Below are positions 35,379 to 44,995 of a stretch of DNA of 64,000 bases, one piece after another. Under the pieces are notes generated by a model. That model made no database searches, was not told the DNA's origin, and saw nothing but the letters and a program-made list of their open reading frames with translations. The position numbers were made by a program, and so were the translations under genes. Position 1 is the stretch's first letter. Every line of letters starts with the position of its first letter. The DNA is from Gelidibacter gilvus (GTDB lineage Bacteria > Bacteroidota > Bacteroidia > Flavobacteriales > Flavobacteriaceae): NCBI RefSeq assembly GCF_004115975.1, contig NZ_SDDZ01000008.1, forward strand, positions 1-64,000, read 5' to 3'.

Positions 35379-36562
35379 AATACGCTGAAATACAAATAGG
35401 TCAAACGGCAGAAGTGACTCATACCTTAACCGCAAAAGATATTTCTAATTTTGTGGAATTAACAGGTGATGATAATAGATTGCACGTTGATGCTGAATTT
35501 GCAAAAAAAACGGCATTTAAAAAACAAGTAGCTCACGGTATGTTGGGTGCGTCTTTCATCTCAACAGTAATCGGTACTAAGTTACCAGGTGATGGTGCTT
35601 TATGGTATTCCCAAAGTCTTGATTTCTTGCTACCTGTTCGAATAGGAGATACAATAACTGTAATTGCAGAGGTCATAAAGAAATATGATCGTGATGAAAT
35701 AATTGAACTTTCAACTAATATTTTCAATCAAAATAAACAACAAGTTACTAAAGGTGTTGCCAAAGTAAAGTTGGTACAACACACCGAGGAGGAGCCAAAA
35801 GAGATTGATGAAACTATTAAGGAAACTCAAAAAGTAGCTTTAGTTTTAGGGGCCTCTGGAGGTATTGGTTATGAAACAGTAAGATTATTGCTTAAGCAAA
35901 ACTGGAAAGTTATTGCACATTATAACTCATCTTCAGAAGCCTTATTAAAAATAAAGAGAGAATTTTCAGACAATCAATTACTATTATTAAAAGCTAATTC
36001 AAATCAACTCGATTTTGATATGGTTTTTGGACAATTTTTGGAGCGCTACCAATTAAAGATAGACGCTTTTGTTAATGCTTTGTCCACTCCAATTCCAGTA
36101 ATACCCTTCGAAAAATTGGAGTGGAGTGATTTTATAAGTCAATTGGATATAAACATTAAGATTCCATTGTCAATTATTCAAGATTGTTTGCGGAATTCCT
36201 TATTCAAAAGTAATGCTTCTATAGTCATGATTTCATCTCAGGTTGTTGAGCATCCAAGTAATAATTGGTCGCATTACATTACAGCGAAATCTGCTTTACA
36301 AGGCTTCGTGAAATCTATGGCATTGGATTTGGCAACAAAAAAGATCAGGGTAAATCAAGTTTCACCAAGTCTTACACCGACGAATCTGGTAAGTGAAATT
36401 CCAGAAAAAGTAAAACTGCTCACCGCAGCAAAAACGCCACTCAAACGTTTGGCAACACCACAGGATATAGCCAAGGCCATTGTGTTTTTGGCCGATTCAT
36501 CAAAAAGTGGTTTTATTACTGGAGAGACCATTCGTATTAATGGTGGTCAGGTGATGTGGTAA
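35375..36562 (+). CDS. MaoC-like hydratase / SDR reductase fusion
   Basis: A 395-residue two-domain protein. Residues 1-135 are a hot-dog MaoC/(R)-hydratase domain with the catalytic pair D32 and H37 in GDDNRLHVDAEFAKK. Residues ~150-395 are a FabG-like SDR: cofactor loop LVLGASGGIGYE, then a catalytic Ser in VMISSQ and Y301-x3-K305 in HYITAKSAL. This pairs an enoyl hydratase with a ketoacyl reductase in one chain. It is directly followed by an FkbH-like gene and an acyl carrier protein gene. It probably acts on a carrier-bound acyl group that later decorates the polysaccharide, which is inferred. The length of each domain is normal. Confidence 0.88.
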   Translation: MKYAEIQIGQTAEVTHTLTAKDISNFVELTGDDNRLHVDAEFAKKTAFKKQVAHGMLGASFISTVIGTKLPGDGALWYSQSLDFLLPVRIGDTITVIAEVIKKYDRDEIIELSTNIFNQNKQQVTKGVAKVKLVQHTEEEPKEIDETIKETQKVALVLGASGGIGYETVRLLLKQNWKVIAHYNSSSEALLKIKREFSDNQLLLLKANSNQLDFDMVFGQFLERYQLKIDAFVNALSTPIPVIPFEKLEWSDFISQLDINIKIPLSIIQDCLRNSLFKSNASIVMISSQVVEHPSNNWSHYITAKSALQGFVKSMALDLATKKIRVNQVSPSLTPTNLVSEIPEKVKLLTAAKTPLKRLATPQDIAKAIVFLADSSKSGFITGETIRINGGQVMW

Positions 36563-36598
36563 TAATTAAACAAGTTTAAATCATTAGTCAATATTGAA

Positions 36599-38329
36599 AT
36601 GAACAGTTATTTAGAACTTTTAAAAGCTAATGCACAGTTGAAGAAAGAACAGCAGCCACACACTGTTGACTTGCTGGTGCTTAATAATATTACTACCAAT
36701 CCCATTAAGGAGTACTTAAAGTATAGTTGTGCAGTGCACAAAATTAGGGCTGAAGTGGCTTTTGGCGATTATGATAACATTGTACAAAATGCACAAGATT
36801 TAAATGTGGAGCATAAAACCGTTCTTATTTTTTGGGAGATAGCTAATTGTTTGCATGGGTTGGAATATAAAATCGACACTTTTACAGATGAACATTTAGA
36901 TGCACTGGAACAAAAAATACAACATGAATTAAAGCTTACTTTTGATGCGCTTTCAAAAGCATCTTTAGTAATTATGAACCGGTTTACGGCATTGCCCTTC
37001 ACTTTTTTGCAGACGCAAAATGGTGCGCTTGAAGCGCTTGCAGGTCGTCTCAATCATTTTTGTGAGCAATACGCACCATCGTCCATCAAGTGGATCAATA
37101 CTGATAAATGCATGGTACAATCTGGGATTGATAAAACCATCGATTATAAAGGCTATCTTAAAAATAAGTTGCTCTACAAACATGATTTTTATTGGAATTA
37201 TGTGCAATTGGTACAGCCTTATTTTAATGCTTTGACGGGCCAAGTCAATAAACTATTAGCACTGGACTGTGACAATACTTTGTGGAAAGGTATCTTGGGA
37301 GAAGATGGGGATGATAACATTGGCATGGATGAGAATGAGTACAAAGGTCAACCTTTCGCAGCAGCACAATACAGAGCAATGGGTCTGGGCAAAAAAGGCG
37401 TGCTTTTGGCATTGGCTAGTAAGAATAATGCGGCCGATGTGGATGCTGTTTTAAGCGATCATTTGGATCTGTCATTAAAAGAGGACCAATTAGTAGCAAA
37501 AAAAGTAAATTGGGAACCCAAGGGAGAAAATCTCAAGAAACTAGCTGAGCAACTCAACATTGGGATTGATTCCTTCGTGTTTGTTGATGATTCTGACTTT
37601 GAAGTACAGATGATGCGTGATCAAGTACCTTCCGTAACCACCATTCAAGTACCTAAAAATGCTGTTCAATATTATATCGATCAGCAAGAGTGGTCAAATT
37701 ACTTTATTCAACTTAACGAAAGTGAAGAAGATGCCAAAAAACTTGAACAATACAAGCAGAATGTTGAGCGCGCCAATGCTGAAACAAAATTTGAAGATTT
37801 TGCGGGGTTTTTGGAATCTTTGGATTTAGAATTGACCATTCACATAAATGATGCACAGCTCATTTCTCGAATGGCACAAATGACCCAGAAAACCAACCAA
37901 TTTAACTTGACCACGCAAAGATATACTGAATCTCAAATAGAACATTTTGTTAACAATGCTGACTATGATTGTTTTGCGTTTAGTGTTAAGGATAAGTTTG
38001 GTGATAGTGGTATCACTGGACTTTGCATTATCCATCACACTGAAGAGAATATCGCAAGCATTGATACCTTATTGATGAGTTGCCGGATTCTGGGAAGAAA
38101 TATTGAATATCAATTTTTAGAAGAAGTGCTTTCGCAAGTATTTAAGAAAACCGAGTTTTTAAAAGCACAATATAAAGTCAGTAAAAAAAATGCTCAAGTT
38201 GTTGATTTTTATGATAAGATACATTTTGAACTTATAGAGGAATCAGAAGCAGGGAAGTCATATGCAATGAAAAAACCTAGTTTTGCAGCTACAAATGCTT
38301 ATAATTATATAAAAGTAAATTATGCCTAA
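36599..38329 (+). CDS. fkbH: FkbH-like HAD-IIIC family protein
   Basis: A 576-residue FkbH-type protein. The HAD motif is LLALDCDNTLWKGILGEDG with D223 and D225; KNNAADVDAVL and VFVDDSDFEVQMMRDQVP follow. The C-terminal ~150 residues (SRMAQMTQKTNQFNLTTQRY) form the GNAT-like part found in the family. FkbH proteins load a glyceryl group from 1,3-bisphosphoglycerate onto an acyl carrier protein. The gene overlaps the ACP start by 8 bases, a strong sign that the ACP is its partner. A glyceryl or derived group is therefore a good candidate decoration for this polysaccharide. Confidence 0.9.
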   Translation: MNSYLELLKANAQLKKEQQPHTVDLLVLNNITTNPIKEYLKYSCAVHKIRAEVAFGDYDNIVQNAQDLNVEHKTVLIFWEIANCLHGLEYKIDTFTDEHLDALEQKIQHELKLTFDALSKASLVIMNRFTALPFTFLQTQNGALEALAGRLNHFCEQYAPSSIKWINTDKCMVQSGIDKTIDYKGYLKNKLLYKHDFYWNYVQLVQPYFNALTGQVNKLLALDCDNTLWKGILGEDGDDNIGMDENEYKGQPFAAAQYRAMGLGKKGVLLALASKNNAADVDAVLSDHLDLSLKEDQLVAKKVNWEPKGENLKKLAEQLNIGIDSFVFVDDSDFEVQMMRDQVPSVTTIQVPKNAVQYYIDQQEWSNYFIQLNESEEDAKKLEQYKQNVERANAETKFEDFAGFLESLDLELTIHINDAQLISRMAQMTQKTNQFNLTTQRYTESQIEHFVNNADYDCFAFSVKDKFGDSGITGLCIIHHTEENIASIDTLLMSCRILGRNIEYQFLEEVLSQVFKKTEFLKAQYKVSKKNAQVVDFYDKIHFELIEESEAGKSYAMKKPSFAATNAYNYIKVNYA

Positions 38330-38561
38330 TATTGAAGAGAAATTAAAAGAAATCATGGCGTTGGTATTTGATGTTCCAACCACAGATATTAACGAAGACA
38401 CTGGACCAGATGACTTGGACAATTGGGATTCTATCGGTACTATTAACCTAATTACTGCTTTGGAGGAAGAATTTGACATCGAATTTGAAGATGAGGAAAT
38501 TTTGGACCTGCTCAATTTTCAATTGATCAAGATCAATCTTGAGGAAAAATTAGAAGTGTAG
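38322..38561 (+). CDS. Acyl carrier protein
   Basis: A 79-residue acidic four-helix carrier protein. The phosphopantetheine attachment serine is S37 in DNWDSIGTINLI, where DSI replaces the common DSL. It overlaps the fkbH end by 8 bases and the next GNAT start by one base, so it belongs to the same coupled cassette. Its likely job is to carry the glyceryl or hydroxyacyl group between FkbH, the MaoC-SDR fusion and an acyltransferase. It is unlikely to be the general fatty-acid ACP, given its context and divergence. Confidence 0.92.
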   Translation: MPNIEEKLKEIMALVFDVPTTDINEDTGPDDLDNWDSIGTINLITALEEEFDIEFEDEEILDLLNFQLIKINLEEKLEV

Positions 38562-39466
38562 TGGCGGTTACGTTACGTGAGGTCGAAAAGTATGATTTCG
38601 ATCAAATTTACCAGTTATTTATCGAAGTCTATGGCAAGCAACCATTTGACGGATTCAAAAAAGCATTTTTTGATCATGATTTATTATTGGGGTACTGCCT
38701 AATAGATACGTCGATTGAAACACAACCCATGGTAGGGTATTTTGGTTGTTTTACATATTATCGAACCATAGATGATATACCCGTTAAGTTTTATAATTCA
38801 CACACTTGGATTGTAAAAGAGGCTTACAGAAAACAATCTTTAAAACTCTTGATGCCATACATGCGGTTGAAAGATGGTATTGTTACCAATTTTAGCGCAA
38901 ACGGCAAGGTTGCGCAGATACTGGAACAATTAAAGTTCTCAAAATTAGGCATAGTCAATACTATAATAAAGCCTTCATATAGCATGACATCTTTTCTTGC
39001 CCAAGTCAAGATAAAATCCATACCGATTCAATCAGCTATTACCAAATGGCACGAGCCCTATATTGGATTAAGTTTAAATCTAAAATTACCAAATCAAGAG
39101 AAAACACTTGAATTGGTTTTAAAGGCAGTTGATAAAAAACCGGCATGGGTAAAACAAATAAATAATTTAGCCAGGTCACTGACTACGAAGCCATTGGTCA
39201 CAAAATCCTATTTTCTTTATAAAGTACATTACACAAATTCTCCTGAAATGTTAATAGAAAATGTGGATAGTTTGATTCATTATTTGTTTTTCAAAAAAAA
39301 AGTTGGGGGTTTGGTTTTACCTGAATCATTTATTGAAGTTTTACCTTCAGATCGTATAGATACTCAGTACAAAGATACTATTTATGTCAAAGCCAATCAA
39401 GATGGTATCCCGATGATAGATTATTTATATTCTGAAGTTTTTTATTTAAATATTGGAGATAAGTAA
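38561..39466 (+). CDS. GNAT-like acyltransferase of the ACP cassette
   Basis: A 301-residue protein that begins at a GTG overlapping the ACP stop by one base (TAGTG). Residues 1-150 have a GNAT-like layout (TLREVEKYDFDQIYQLFIEV, HTWIVKEAYRKQSLKLLMPY, where the RKQ segment is the acyl-CoA loop position). The C-terminal half is unfamiliar. Its position suggests it moves the carrier-bound acyl group to a sugar. The acyl donor may be the ACP rather than CoA; that is inferred. Its stop overlaps the deacetylase start by one base. Confidence 0.65.
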   Translation: MAVTLREVEKYDFDQIYQLFIEVYGKQPFDGFKKAFFDHDLLLGYCLIDTSIETQPMVGYFGCFTYYRTIDDIPVKFYNSHTWIVKEAYRKQSLKLLMPYMRLKDGIVTNFSANGKVAQILEQLKFSKLGIVNTIIKPSYSMTSFLAQVKIKSIPIQSAITKWHEPYIGLSLNLKLPNQEKTLELVLKAVDKKPAWVKQINNLARSLTTKPLVTKSYFLYKVHYTNSPEMLIENVDSLIHYLFFKKKVGGLVLPESFIEVLPSDRIDTQYKDTIYVKANQDGIPMIDYLYSEVFYLNIGDK

Positions 39467-40365
39467 TGATAAATAATCTTAAAAATCGAATAAAGAAACA
39501 GTTGGTGCCTAAATCAAAACTTGTTGTGCTGAACTACCATCAAATTGGTGAAACATTTGATCCAAATATTCATAATGAGAATATTTGGAATAGTGTGTCG
39601 TTATTTAAAGAACATCTTTCTTTTCTAAAACAAAATTTTAAAATAGTATCACTTACTGAGGGGTTGGAGGCTTTAAAAAATAAAACCATCAACGAAACTT
39701 TAATAAGTATCACTTTTGATGATGGCGACGCCTCCATGACCAAGTTGGCATTGCCCATCTTAGAGCAATTGAAAATTCCCGCAACTTTTTTCATTAATAC
39801 GGCATACGGTTCAGAAAAAATTGGTTATTGGTATAATTTGGGACCTTATTTTAAGGATATGGACTTAATTAATGCAGCACCAATTATTAGAAACACAATA
39901 GATCACAATACGTATCATGAACTACTTAAATTGGAAAATCAGTGTAACGAAAAATATAGCGGTCGCGATTCGCCATTTTATGCAAACTATGAGGCTTTTG
40001 AAAAATGCACCAACCCCTTATTTCATTTTGGATTACATGGTCACGAGCATTTACGGTTTTCTATGCTATCACGTGAAGCACAGAAAGAAAATCTGCTAAA
40101 GAATATTGAACATATGCAAAGATGGCCTAATTATGTGCCGCATTTCGCGATTCCATTTGGTAAGCCTCACGATTGGAATGCAGATACTTTGGAAATTTCT
40201 GAAGAATTGGGTGTTGTTCCCTTTTTAGCACATCATGGTTATAATACTTTTTATAGACAACCGTTTTTAAGGTTCTCTGTAGATACCAAAAATTTGCAAT
40301 CCGTATTTAATAGCTTCAGTCCATTTCAAAAAAGTTATGATAAATTAAATCATTTAAATAATTAA
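39466..40365 (+). CDS. Polysaccharide deacetylase family protein
   Basis: A 299-residue NodB-fold protein. The metal site is visible as ITFDDGDASM with D85/D86, and LHGHEHLRFSML with H191 and H195. It opens with a conserved VVLNYHQIGETFD segment. The family removes N- or O-acetyl groups from polysaccharides or lipid-linked sugars. There is no signal peptide, so it may act in the cytoplasm on a precursor. It is tightly coupled with the genes on both sides (1-base overlap upstream, immediate start downstream). Confidence 0.87.
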   Translation: MINNLKNRIKKQLVPKSKLVVLNYHQIGETFDPNIHNENIWNSVSLFKEHLSFLKQNFKIVSLTEGLEALKNKTINETLISITFDDGDASMTKLALPILEQLKIPATFFINTAYGSEKIGYWYNLGPYFKDMDLINAAPIIRNTIDHNTYHELLKLENQCNEKYSGRDSPFYANYEAFEKCTNPLFHFGLHGHEHLRFSMLSREAQKENLLKNIEHMQRWPNYVPHFAIPFGKPHDWNADTLEISEELGVVPFLAHHGYNTFYRQPFLRFSVDTKNLQSVFNSFSPFQKSYDKLNHLNN

Positions 40366-41604
40366 ATGAAACGAATTTATTATTTTACGGACAATTACCC
40401 GTTTTCGGATGATTATACTTGGAAATCTGCTGAAATTAACCAAGCTGCAATGGAGTTCGATGAGGTTGTTATTGTGCCTTTTACCTATATAAAGGATAAT
40501 ACTTTTACATTTCCAAAAAATGTGCGCGTTGTTAATCCCACTTTAAGGAAGTCATTTTTCGCAAAACGAAAATATTTAAAACATGTGTTTGCATCGACAC
40601 AACCACAACCTTGGTATTTTGAAATTTTTAAAGCTTTATTACACGGTAAAAAAGGTGTTGTGGATTGGTATTTATCTACAGTGTATAGCAATATTATTGT
40701 ACAAAAGGATATATTCAAGGAACTCAAGGATAGGAGAGAAGAACAGGGACAGATTGTTTTATTCTTTCAATGGACCATGCACAATGCCTTAATTGTGCCA
40801 TTACTTTACAAATGGGGCTACCGACATATCGTCTGTAGAATGCATGGTTATGATTTATATGAATTTAGACATAACAATTATATTCCTTATAAAAAGGAAA
40901 TATTAAAACGCTCTAAGATTTGTACTTTTATAAGTGAACACGGTCGCAATTATGCTGCTGAGTTATATCCGTTTATTAAAAAGAAATACTATTTACATTA
41001 TTTGGGCGCCAATGCCATGGCACAAAATGAAGTGAGCAATAGACAAAAATTTCACATCATAAGTGTGTCTCGAATTATACCTTTAAAAAGGGTGGAGCTT
41101 ATTATAGAAGCGCTAAAACAAGTTAAAATACCAATCAAATGGACGCATATTGGTGATGGACCTGGAGATGCCTTACATAACTTAAAAAAAATCGTGGCCA
41201 AAGTGAGTGCCAAAAATCCCACCTGCGAGGTGGAGTTTTTAGGCTGGTTAACTCCAGACGCTATTCGATCTTATTTTTCTAAAAGCGGCATCAATGCCTT
41301 AATATTGGTTAGTGAAACTGAAGGGTTGCCATTGGTAATCATGGAGGCATTCTCTGCTTCAATTCCTGTAATCGCGACAGATGTAGGTGGCATTTCTGAA
41401 TTGGTAAATTCAAAAAACGGCATTTTACTAAATTCGAACCCAGAGGTTGAAGAGGTTGTCGATGCTATTGAAGTCTTAGCCAACGAGACCTTTGAATTAC
41501 ATCAATTACGTCGTCAGGAAGCATTGCAATCCTATCTAAAATCTTTTGATTTAGCGAAAAATAGTAAGAATTTTATTGATTTTTTAGCGCAACAATGTTC
41601 TTAG
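40366..41604 (+). CDS. Family 4 glycosyltransferase
   Basis: A 412-residue GT-B enzyme. The C-terminal Rossmann half has HIISVSRIIPLKRVELIIEA and SETEGLPLVIMEAFSASIPV, the E-x7-E donor-binding motif of GT4 enzymes, followed by IATDVGGISELV. The N-terminal acceptor domain (YYFTDNYPFSDDYTWKSAEI) is less conserved. It starts immediately after the deacetylase stop and overlaps the next glycosyltransferase by 10 bases, so it belongs to a tightly packed operon. Confidence 0.9.
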   Translation: MKRIYYFTDNYPFSDDYTWKSAEINQAAMEFDEVVIVPFTYIKDNTFTFPKNVRVVNPTLRKSFFAKRKYLKHVFASTQPQPWYFEIFKALLHGKKGVVDWYLSTVYSNIIVQKDIFKELKDRREEQGQIVLFFQWTMHNALIVPLLYKWGYRHIVCRMHGYDLYEFRHNNYIPYKKEILKRSKICTFISEHGRNYAAELYPFIKKKYYLHYLGANAMAQNEVSNRQKFHIISVSRIIPLKRVELIIEALKQVKIPIKWTHIGDGPGDALHNLKKIVAKVSAKNPTCEVEFLGWLTPDAIRSYFSKSGINALILVSETEGLPLVIMEAFSASIPVIATDVGGISELVNSKNGILLNSNPEVEEVVDAIEVLANETFELHQLRRQEALQSYLKSFDLAKNSKNFIDFLAQQCS

Positions 41605-42554
41605 TTTCAGTTATTATACCAATGTATAATAGTAGCGAATTTATTAAAGAGACACTAAACTCTGTTTCTGATCAAACTTATAAGGATATCGAAATTATTG
41701 TAGTTGATGACAATTCAACAGATGGATGCTTCGAGTTGGTAAATAAACTCAATAGACCAAATCTAAAATTGGTAAAAAATCCAAGAAAAGGAGCTTGTGC
41801 TGCACGTAATTATGGGTTTGAAATATCAAAGGGAGAATATATCCAATATTTGGATGCGGACGATTTGTTAAGTCCGAATAAAATACATGATCAAATGAAT
41901 TTGGCTTCCAAATTTGGTTTGAACGCTATTTATTTCTGTGAATGGATCAGATTTGTTGGATTTATCGATGAATATGCTACCAATCATCAATTCATAAATA
42001 AAAATTATGACCAAGCGTACATGTGGTTAAATGATTCTTGGAGTGGGAAAGGAATGGCTGCTGTTCATAGTTGGTTGGTCCCAAGGCAGATCATAATCAT
42101 GGCAGGTCAATGGAATGAGGACTTGTTAATTAACCAAGACGGCGAATTTTTCACCCGTGTTTTAGTGAACGCATCCAGTATTAAATATGCTACTTCAGCG
42201 AAGGTGTATTACAGATCTGGAAATCCTGATTCGATCTCGCAATCTCAAAATACAAGTTGGGTTAAAGCAGATTCTTTATTGAATTCCTTAATATTAAATA
42301 AAAAGACCTGTTCCGATTATGGATTGACCGATGAATTGAAGGAGGGGCTTGGATATACATTTCTAAATTTCATCTATCGCAATTTTAATGTGCATTCTGA
42401 TCTGGTAGCCAAGGCAAAATTTCATTTTTACGATTTAGGATATATGAAAATGTGGCCTGTAGGTGGTGAAAACTTTAAAAAGGGGGCAAAATTAATTGGG
42501 TTTTTACCGATGCTTAAAATTAAATCGTACATTTTGAATGTCATAAAATTTTAA
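41595..42554 (+). CDS. Family 2 glycosyltransferase (paralogue of the one at 46224)
   Basis: A 319-residue GT-A enzyme: VSVIIPMYNSSEFIKETLNS, VVDDNSTDG, then YLDADDLLSPNKIHDQM with the metal-binding D-A-D, and an NQDGEFFTRV segment later. It shares a run of identical or similar text with the 324-residue enzyme at 46224, including KGACAARN and the LDADD motif, so the two are probably a duplicated pair with similar or alternate acceptors. It overlaps the preceding GT4 gene by 10 bases. Confidence 0.9.
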   Translation: MFLVSVIIPMYNSSEFIKETLNSVSDQTYKDIEIIVVDDNSTDGCFELVNKLNRPNLKLVKNPRKGACAARNYGFEISKGEYIQYLDADDLLSPNKIHDQMNLASKFGLNAIYFCEWIRFVGFIDEYATNHQFINKNYDQAYMWLNDSWSGKGMAAVHSWLVPRQIIIMAGQWNEDLLINQDGEFFTRVLVNASSIKYATSAKVYYRSGNPDSISQSQNTSWVKADSLLNSLILNKKTCSDYGLTDELKEGLGYTFLNFIYRNFNVHSDLVAKAKFHFYDLGYMKMWPVGGENFKKGAKLIGFLPMLKIKSYILNVIKF

Positions 42555-42556
42555 AA

Positions 42557-43669
42557 ATGCGACTCGCTTACATTACTAATACAAGTTTAAATGAATCTAG
42601 CGGTGGCGGTTCGGGTGTTAATTTTGCAACCTATAACTATTTAAAGGATGTTTACGAGATTAGTTATTTTTTAATATATCCCTGCCCGGATTTGAAGTCA
42701 AAAGCGGGCTCGGTTCTTTTGAGAAAGTTGTATTTAAAAAGGAATTATCATTATTTTTCAGAATTAAGATTGGATGATGTTCGAAAAAAATTTGAAACTA
42801 TAGAAGGGGATTTCGATGCTTATTTTTTCCACGGGTTTACCCAATGGATAGCAATAAAACCTAACAAGCCCTACTTTTGCTTTAATGACGCCTGTTTTGC
42901 AACTTATGTGGACATCTATAATAATAAAGAGGAATTTAAAGAGTCGGATTTAGACAGGATTTATAAAAAAGAAGCCGTCTGGTTAAAAAACGCCGAGAAA
43001 GTGTTTTTCAGATCACAGTGGGCTCTGAACGAGACTAAAAAAGTCTACAACATGGACGGTAACAATTTCGTAAACGTGGGCGTAGGTGGCTTTATCGACA
43101 TTCCTGATGCAGATACTTACAAAGAAGGCTTTAATTTTTTGTTTATCTCAAGAGAATTTATTCCTAAAGGAGGAAAGGTTGTAGTAGAAGCTTTTCAAGA
43201 ATTAAAAAAGACCTATGACGATATAAATTTACAGATTGTGGGAGAAGATCCAGGAGATGCTATCAAAGCTGTTGAAGGGGTTTATTATCTGGGCTTTTTT
43301 AATAAAGCTGATGCATTGGAAAAGAAAGCCTTGATGAATGTTTTCGCGAATGCTTTTGCTTTAATTCATCCCACAATTAAGGACACTAATACTTTAGTCA
43401 TAAATGAGTTGGCCTACTATGGATGCGTTGCCATCTCGTCAAATAAATTCGCCATTCCAGAATATTTAATTGACGGTCAAACTGGATACTTATTAAACGA
43501 TCCAAGAGATTCTAAAGAATTGAAATCCTTGATGAAAAAACTAATTGTCAATCCTGTTGATTATAGCGTAATGCGGAAGAATGCGCGTAAAAATGCGGTA
43601 CAATATAATACTTGGAATGCTGTAGGTCAACGAGTAATAAAGGAGATTACAAATTCAGTGCAAGCATAA
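42557..43669 (+). CDS. Family 4-like glycosyltransferase
   Basis: A 370-residue GT-B-type protein. The glycine-rich N-terminal SSGGGSGVNFATYNYLKDVY, then FLFISREFIPKGGKVVVEAF, and the donor-site segment HPTIKDTNTLVINELAYYGC with the E of the GT4 motif, are visible. It starts 3 bases after the preceding stop and is followed immediately by the next glycosyltransferase gene. Donor and acceptor are unknown. Confidence 0.85.
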   Translation: MRLAYITNTSLNESSGGGSGVNFATYNYLKDVYEISYFLIYPCPDLKSKAGSVLLRKLYLKRNYHYFSELRLDDVRKKFETIEGDFDAYFFHGFTQWIAIKPNKPYFCFNDACFATYVDIYNNKEEFKESDLDRIYKKEAVWLKNAEKVFFRSQWALNETKKVYNMDGNNFVNVGVGGFIDIPDADTYKEGFNFLFISREFIPKGGKVVVEAFQELKKTYDDINLQIVGEDPGDAIKAVEGVYYLGFFNKADALEKKALMNVFANAFALIHPTIKDTNTLVINELAYYGCVAISSNKFAIPEYLIDGQTGYLLNDPRDSKELKSLMKKLIVNPVDYSVMRKNARKNAVQYNTWNAVGQRVIKEITNSVQA

Positions 43670-44851
43670 ATGCCCCAAATTAAAAAAAATAGAATCTTTG
43701 TTTTTCACTTTCTACCCATTGAAATGTACCCGCCTGCACTTAATTTTGCGTCTTATTTGTCAAATAATGTACACCCCAATAATACTACAGAAATAATACT
43801 TGTTACCACAAAACCCAATACGGGATTGCGTCTGGTTGCTTTGCCCAATATTCAAATCATAAGATACCGAGGTATTGAAAAAGGGATGAGTGCATTTAAA
43901 AAGCTTACTCAGTATATATATATATATAGTGCGGTAATCATGAAGCTTTTTAAGTACAAACCTCAGAGCCTTTTCTTTTATGAGACCTTGTCGTCTTTTC
44001 CGTTTGTTGTATACAGTTTATTTTATAAGAAAATCAATTTGTACATTCATTATCATGAATTGTTTACCATTGAACAATTAAAAAAAGGCAGACCTTTACA
44101 TAATTTTTTAAACAGATTGGAGAAAAGGTATTTATATGCCAAAGCAAAATGGATTTCAGAGACCAATAGGTACAGGATGAAGATTTTTATTGATCAATAT
44201 CATTTGAATTTTGATCGTGTAAAGCATAGGATATTGCCAAATTATCCACCAAAAAAGTGGATTGACCAATCCAAAATAGTTAATGTTAATCAAAGGGATA
44301 AAAGTAAAATAAAACTTCTTCATATTGGTTCCCTATCTTTTGAGACCATGTACCTAAATGAAGTTTTGAAGCAATACGGTAATCATGAAAAATTCGAAAT
44401 CACCTTCTATTCGCACTTAAGAGACAGAATTATTATCGAAAAATTGACATCCTATGATAATGTAACTTTTAAAGGAAGTCTTAATTATGATGAGATCCCT
44501 AATTTAAAAGGTTTATATGATGTAGGTTTAGTGCTTTATAAAGGTAATTCTCTCAATTTCACGTACAATGCGCCAAATAAAATTTTCGAATATTTAGCTT
44601 TGGATTTAGATGTGTGGTGTTCTGACAAACTTGTTACATCAAAAGATTATGAAATTAGAAGTTCGTATCCGAAAATGTTAATGGTGGATTTTGAAAATCT
44701 TTACAGATTCAATTTTCAAAACGCACTGGACAAAGATAAACTAACGTATAAAGAAAGTCCGTATTATTGTGAAACGGTATATGAACCATTAGCGGCGCAA
44801 ATGTACAGCGATTTTGATTTAGAGGCTGCAACCGAGCGAAAATCATTATAG
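43670..44851 (+). CDS. GT-B-type glycosyltransferase with a (TA)8 tract in the coding region
   Basis: A 393-residue protein of GT-B fold by overall layout (N-terminal FVFHFLPIEMYPPALNFAS, C-terminal KLLHIGSLSFETMYLNEVLK and YDVGLVLYKGNSLNFTYNAP). The classic E-x7-E is not obvious, so the family is less certain. It starts directly after the preceding stop. Codons for QYIYIYS cover a TATATATATATATATA tract (43913-43928); a change of one TA unit would shift the frame. It ends with a 144-base gap before the next gene. Confidence 0.75.
   Translation: MPQIKKNRIFVFHFLPIEMYPPALNFASYLSNNVHPNNTTEIILVTTKPNTGLRLVALPNIQIIRYRGIEKGMSAFKKLTQYIYIYSAVIMKLFKYKPQSLFFYETLSSFPFVVYSLFYKKINLYIHYHELFTIEQLKKGRPLHNFLNRLEKRYLYAKAKWISETNRYRMKIFIDQYHLNFDRVKHRILPNYPPKKWIDQSKIVNVNQRDKSKIKLLHIGSLSFETMYLNEVLKQYGNHEKFEITFYSHLRDRIIIEKLTSYDNVTFKGSLNYDEIPNLKGLYDVGLVLYKGNSLNFTYNAPNKIFEYLALDLDVWCSDKLVTSKDYEIRSSYPKMLMVDFENLYRFNFQNALDKDKLTYKESPYYCETVYEPLAAQMYSDFDLEAATERKSL
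43913..43928 (+). repeat. (TA)8 microsatellite inside a glycosyltransferase gene
   Basis: Eight uninterrupted TA units about 240 bases into the coding region. Gain or loss of one unit would move the frame. Confidence 0.9.
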
Positions 44852-44995
44852 AAATCTCAAGATTTTATTTAATGCGGAAATATAGTTTTTATCAATAATA
44901 ATAGAAATTGAACAAAGATATGTCATCTAACTCTTCAGTCATAAGAATCATTTTTTTTAATTATACTTTTAAAGATTGAGCATATCTTGAACAAG

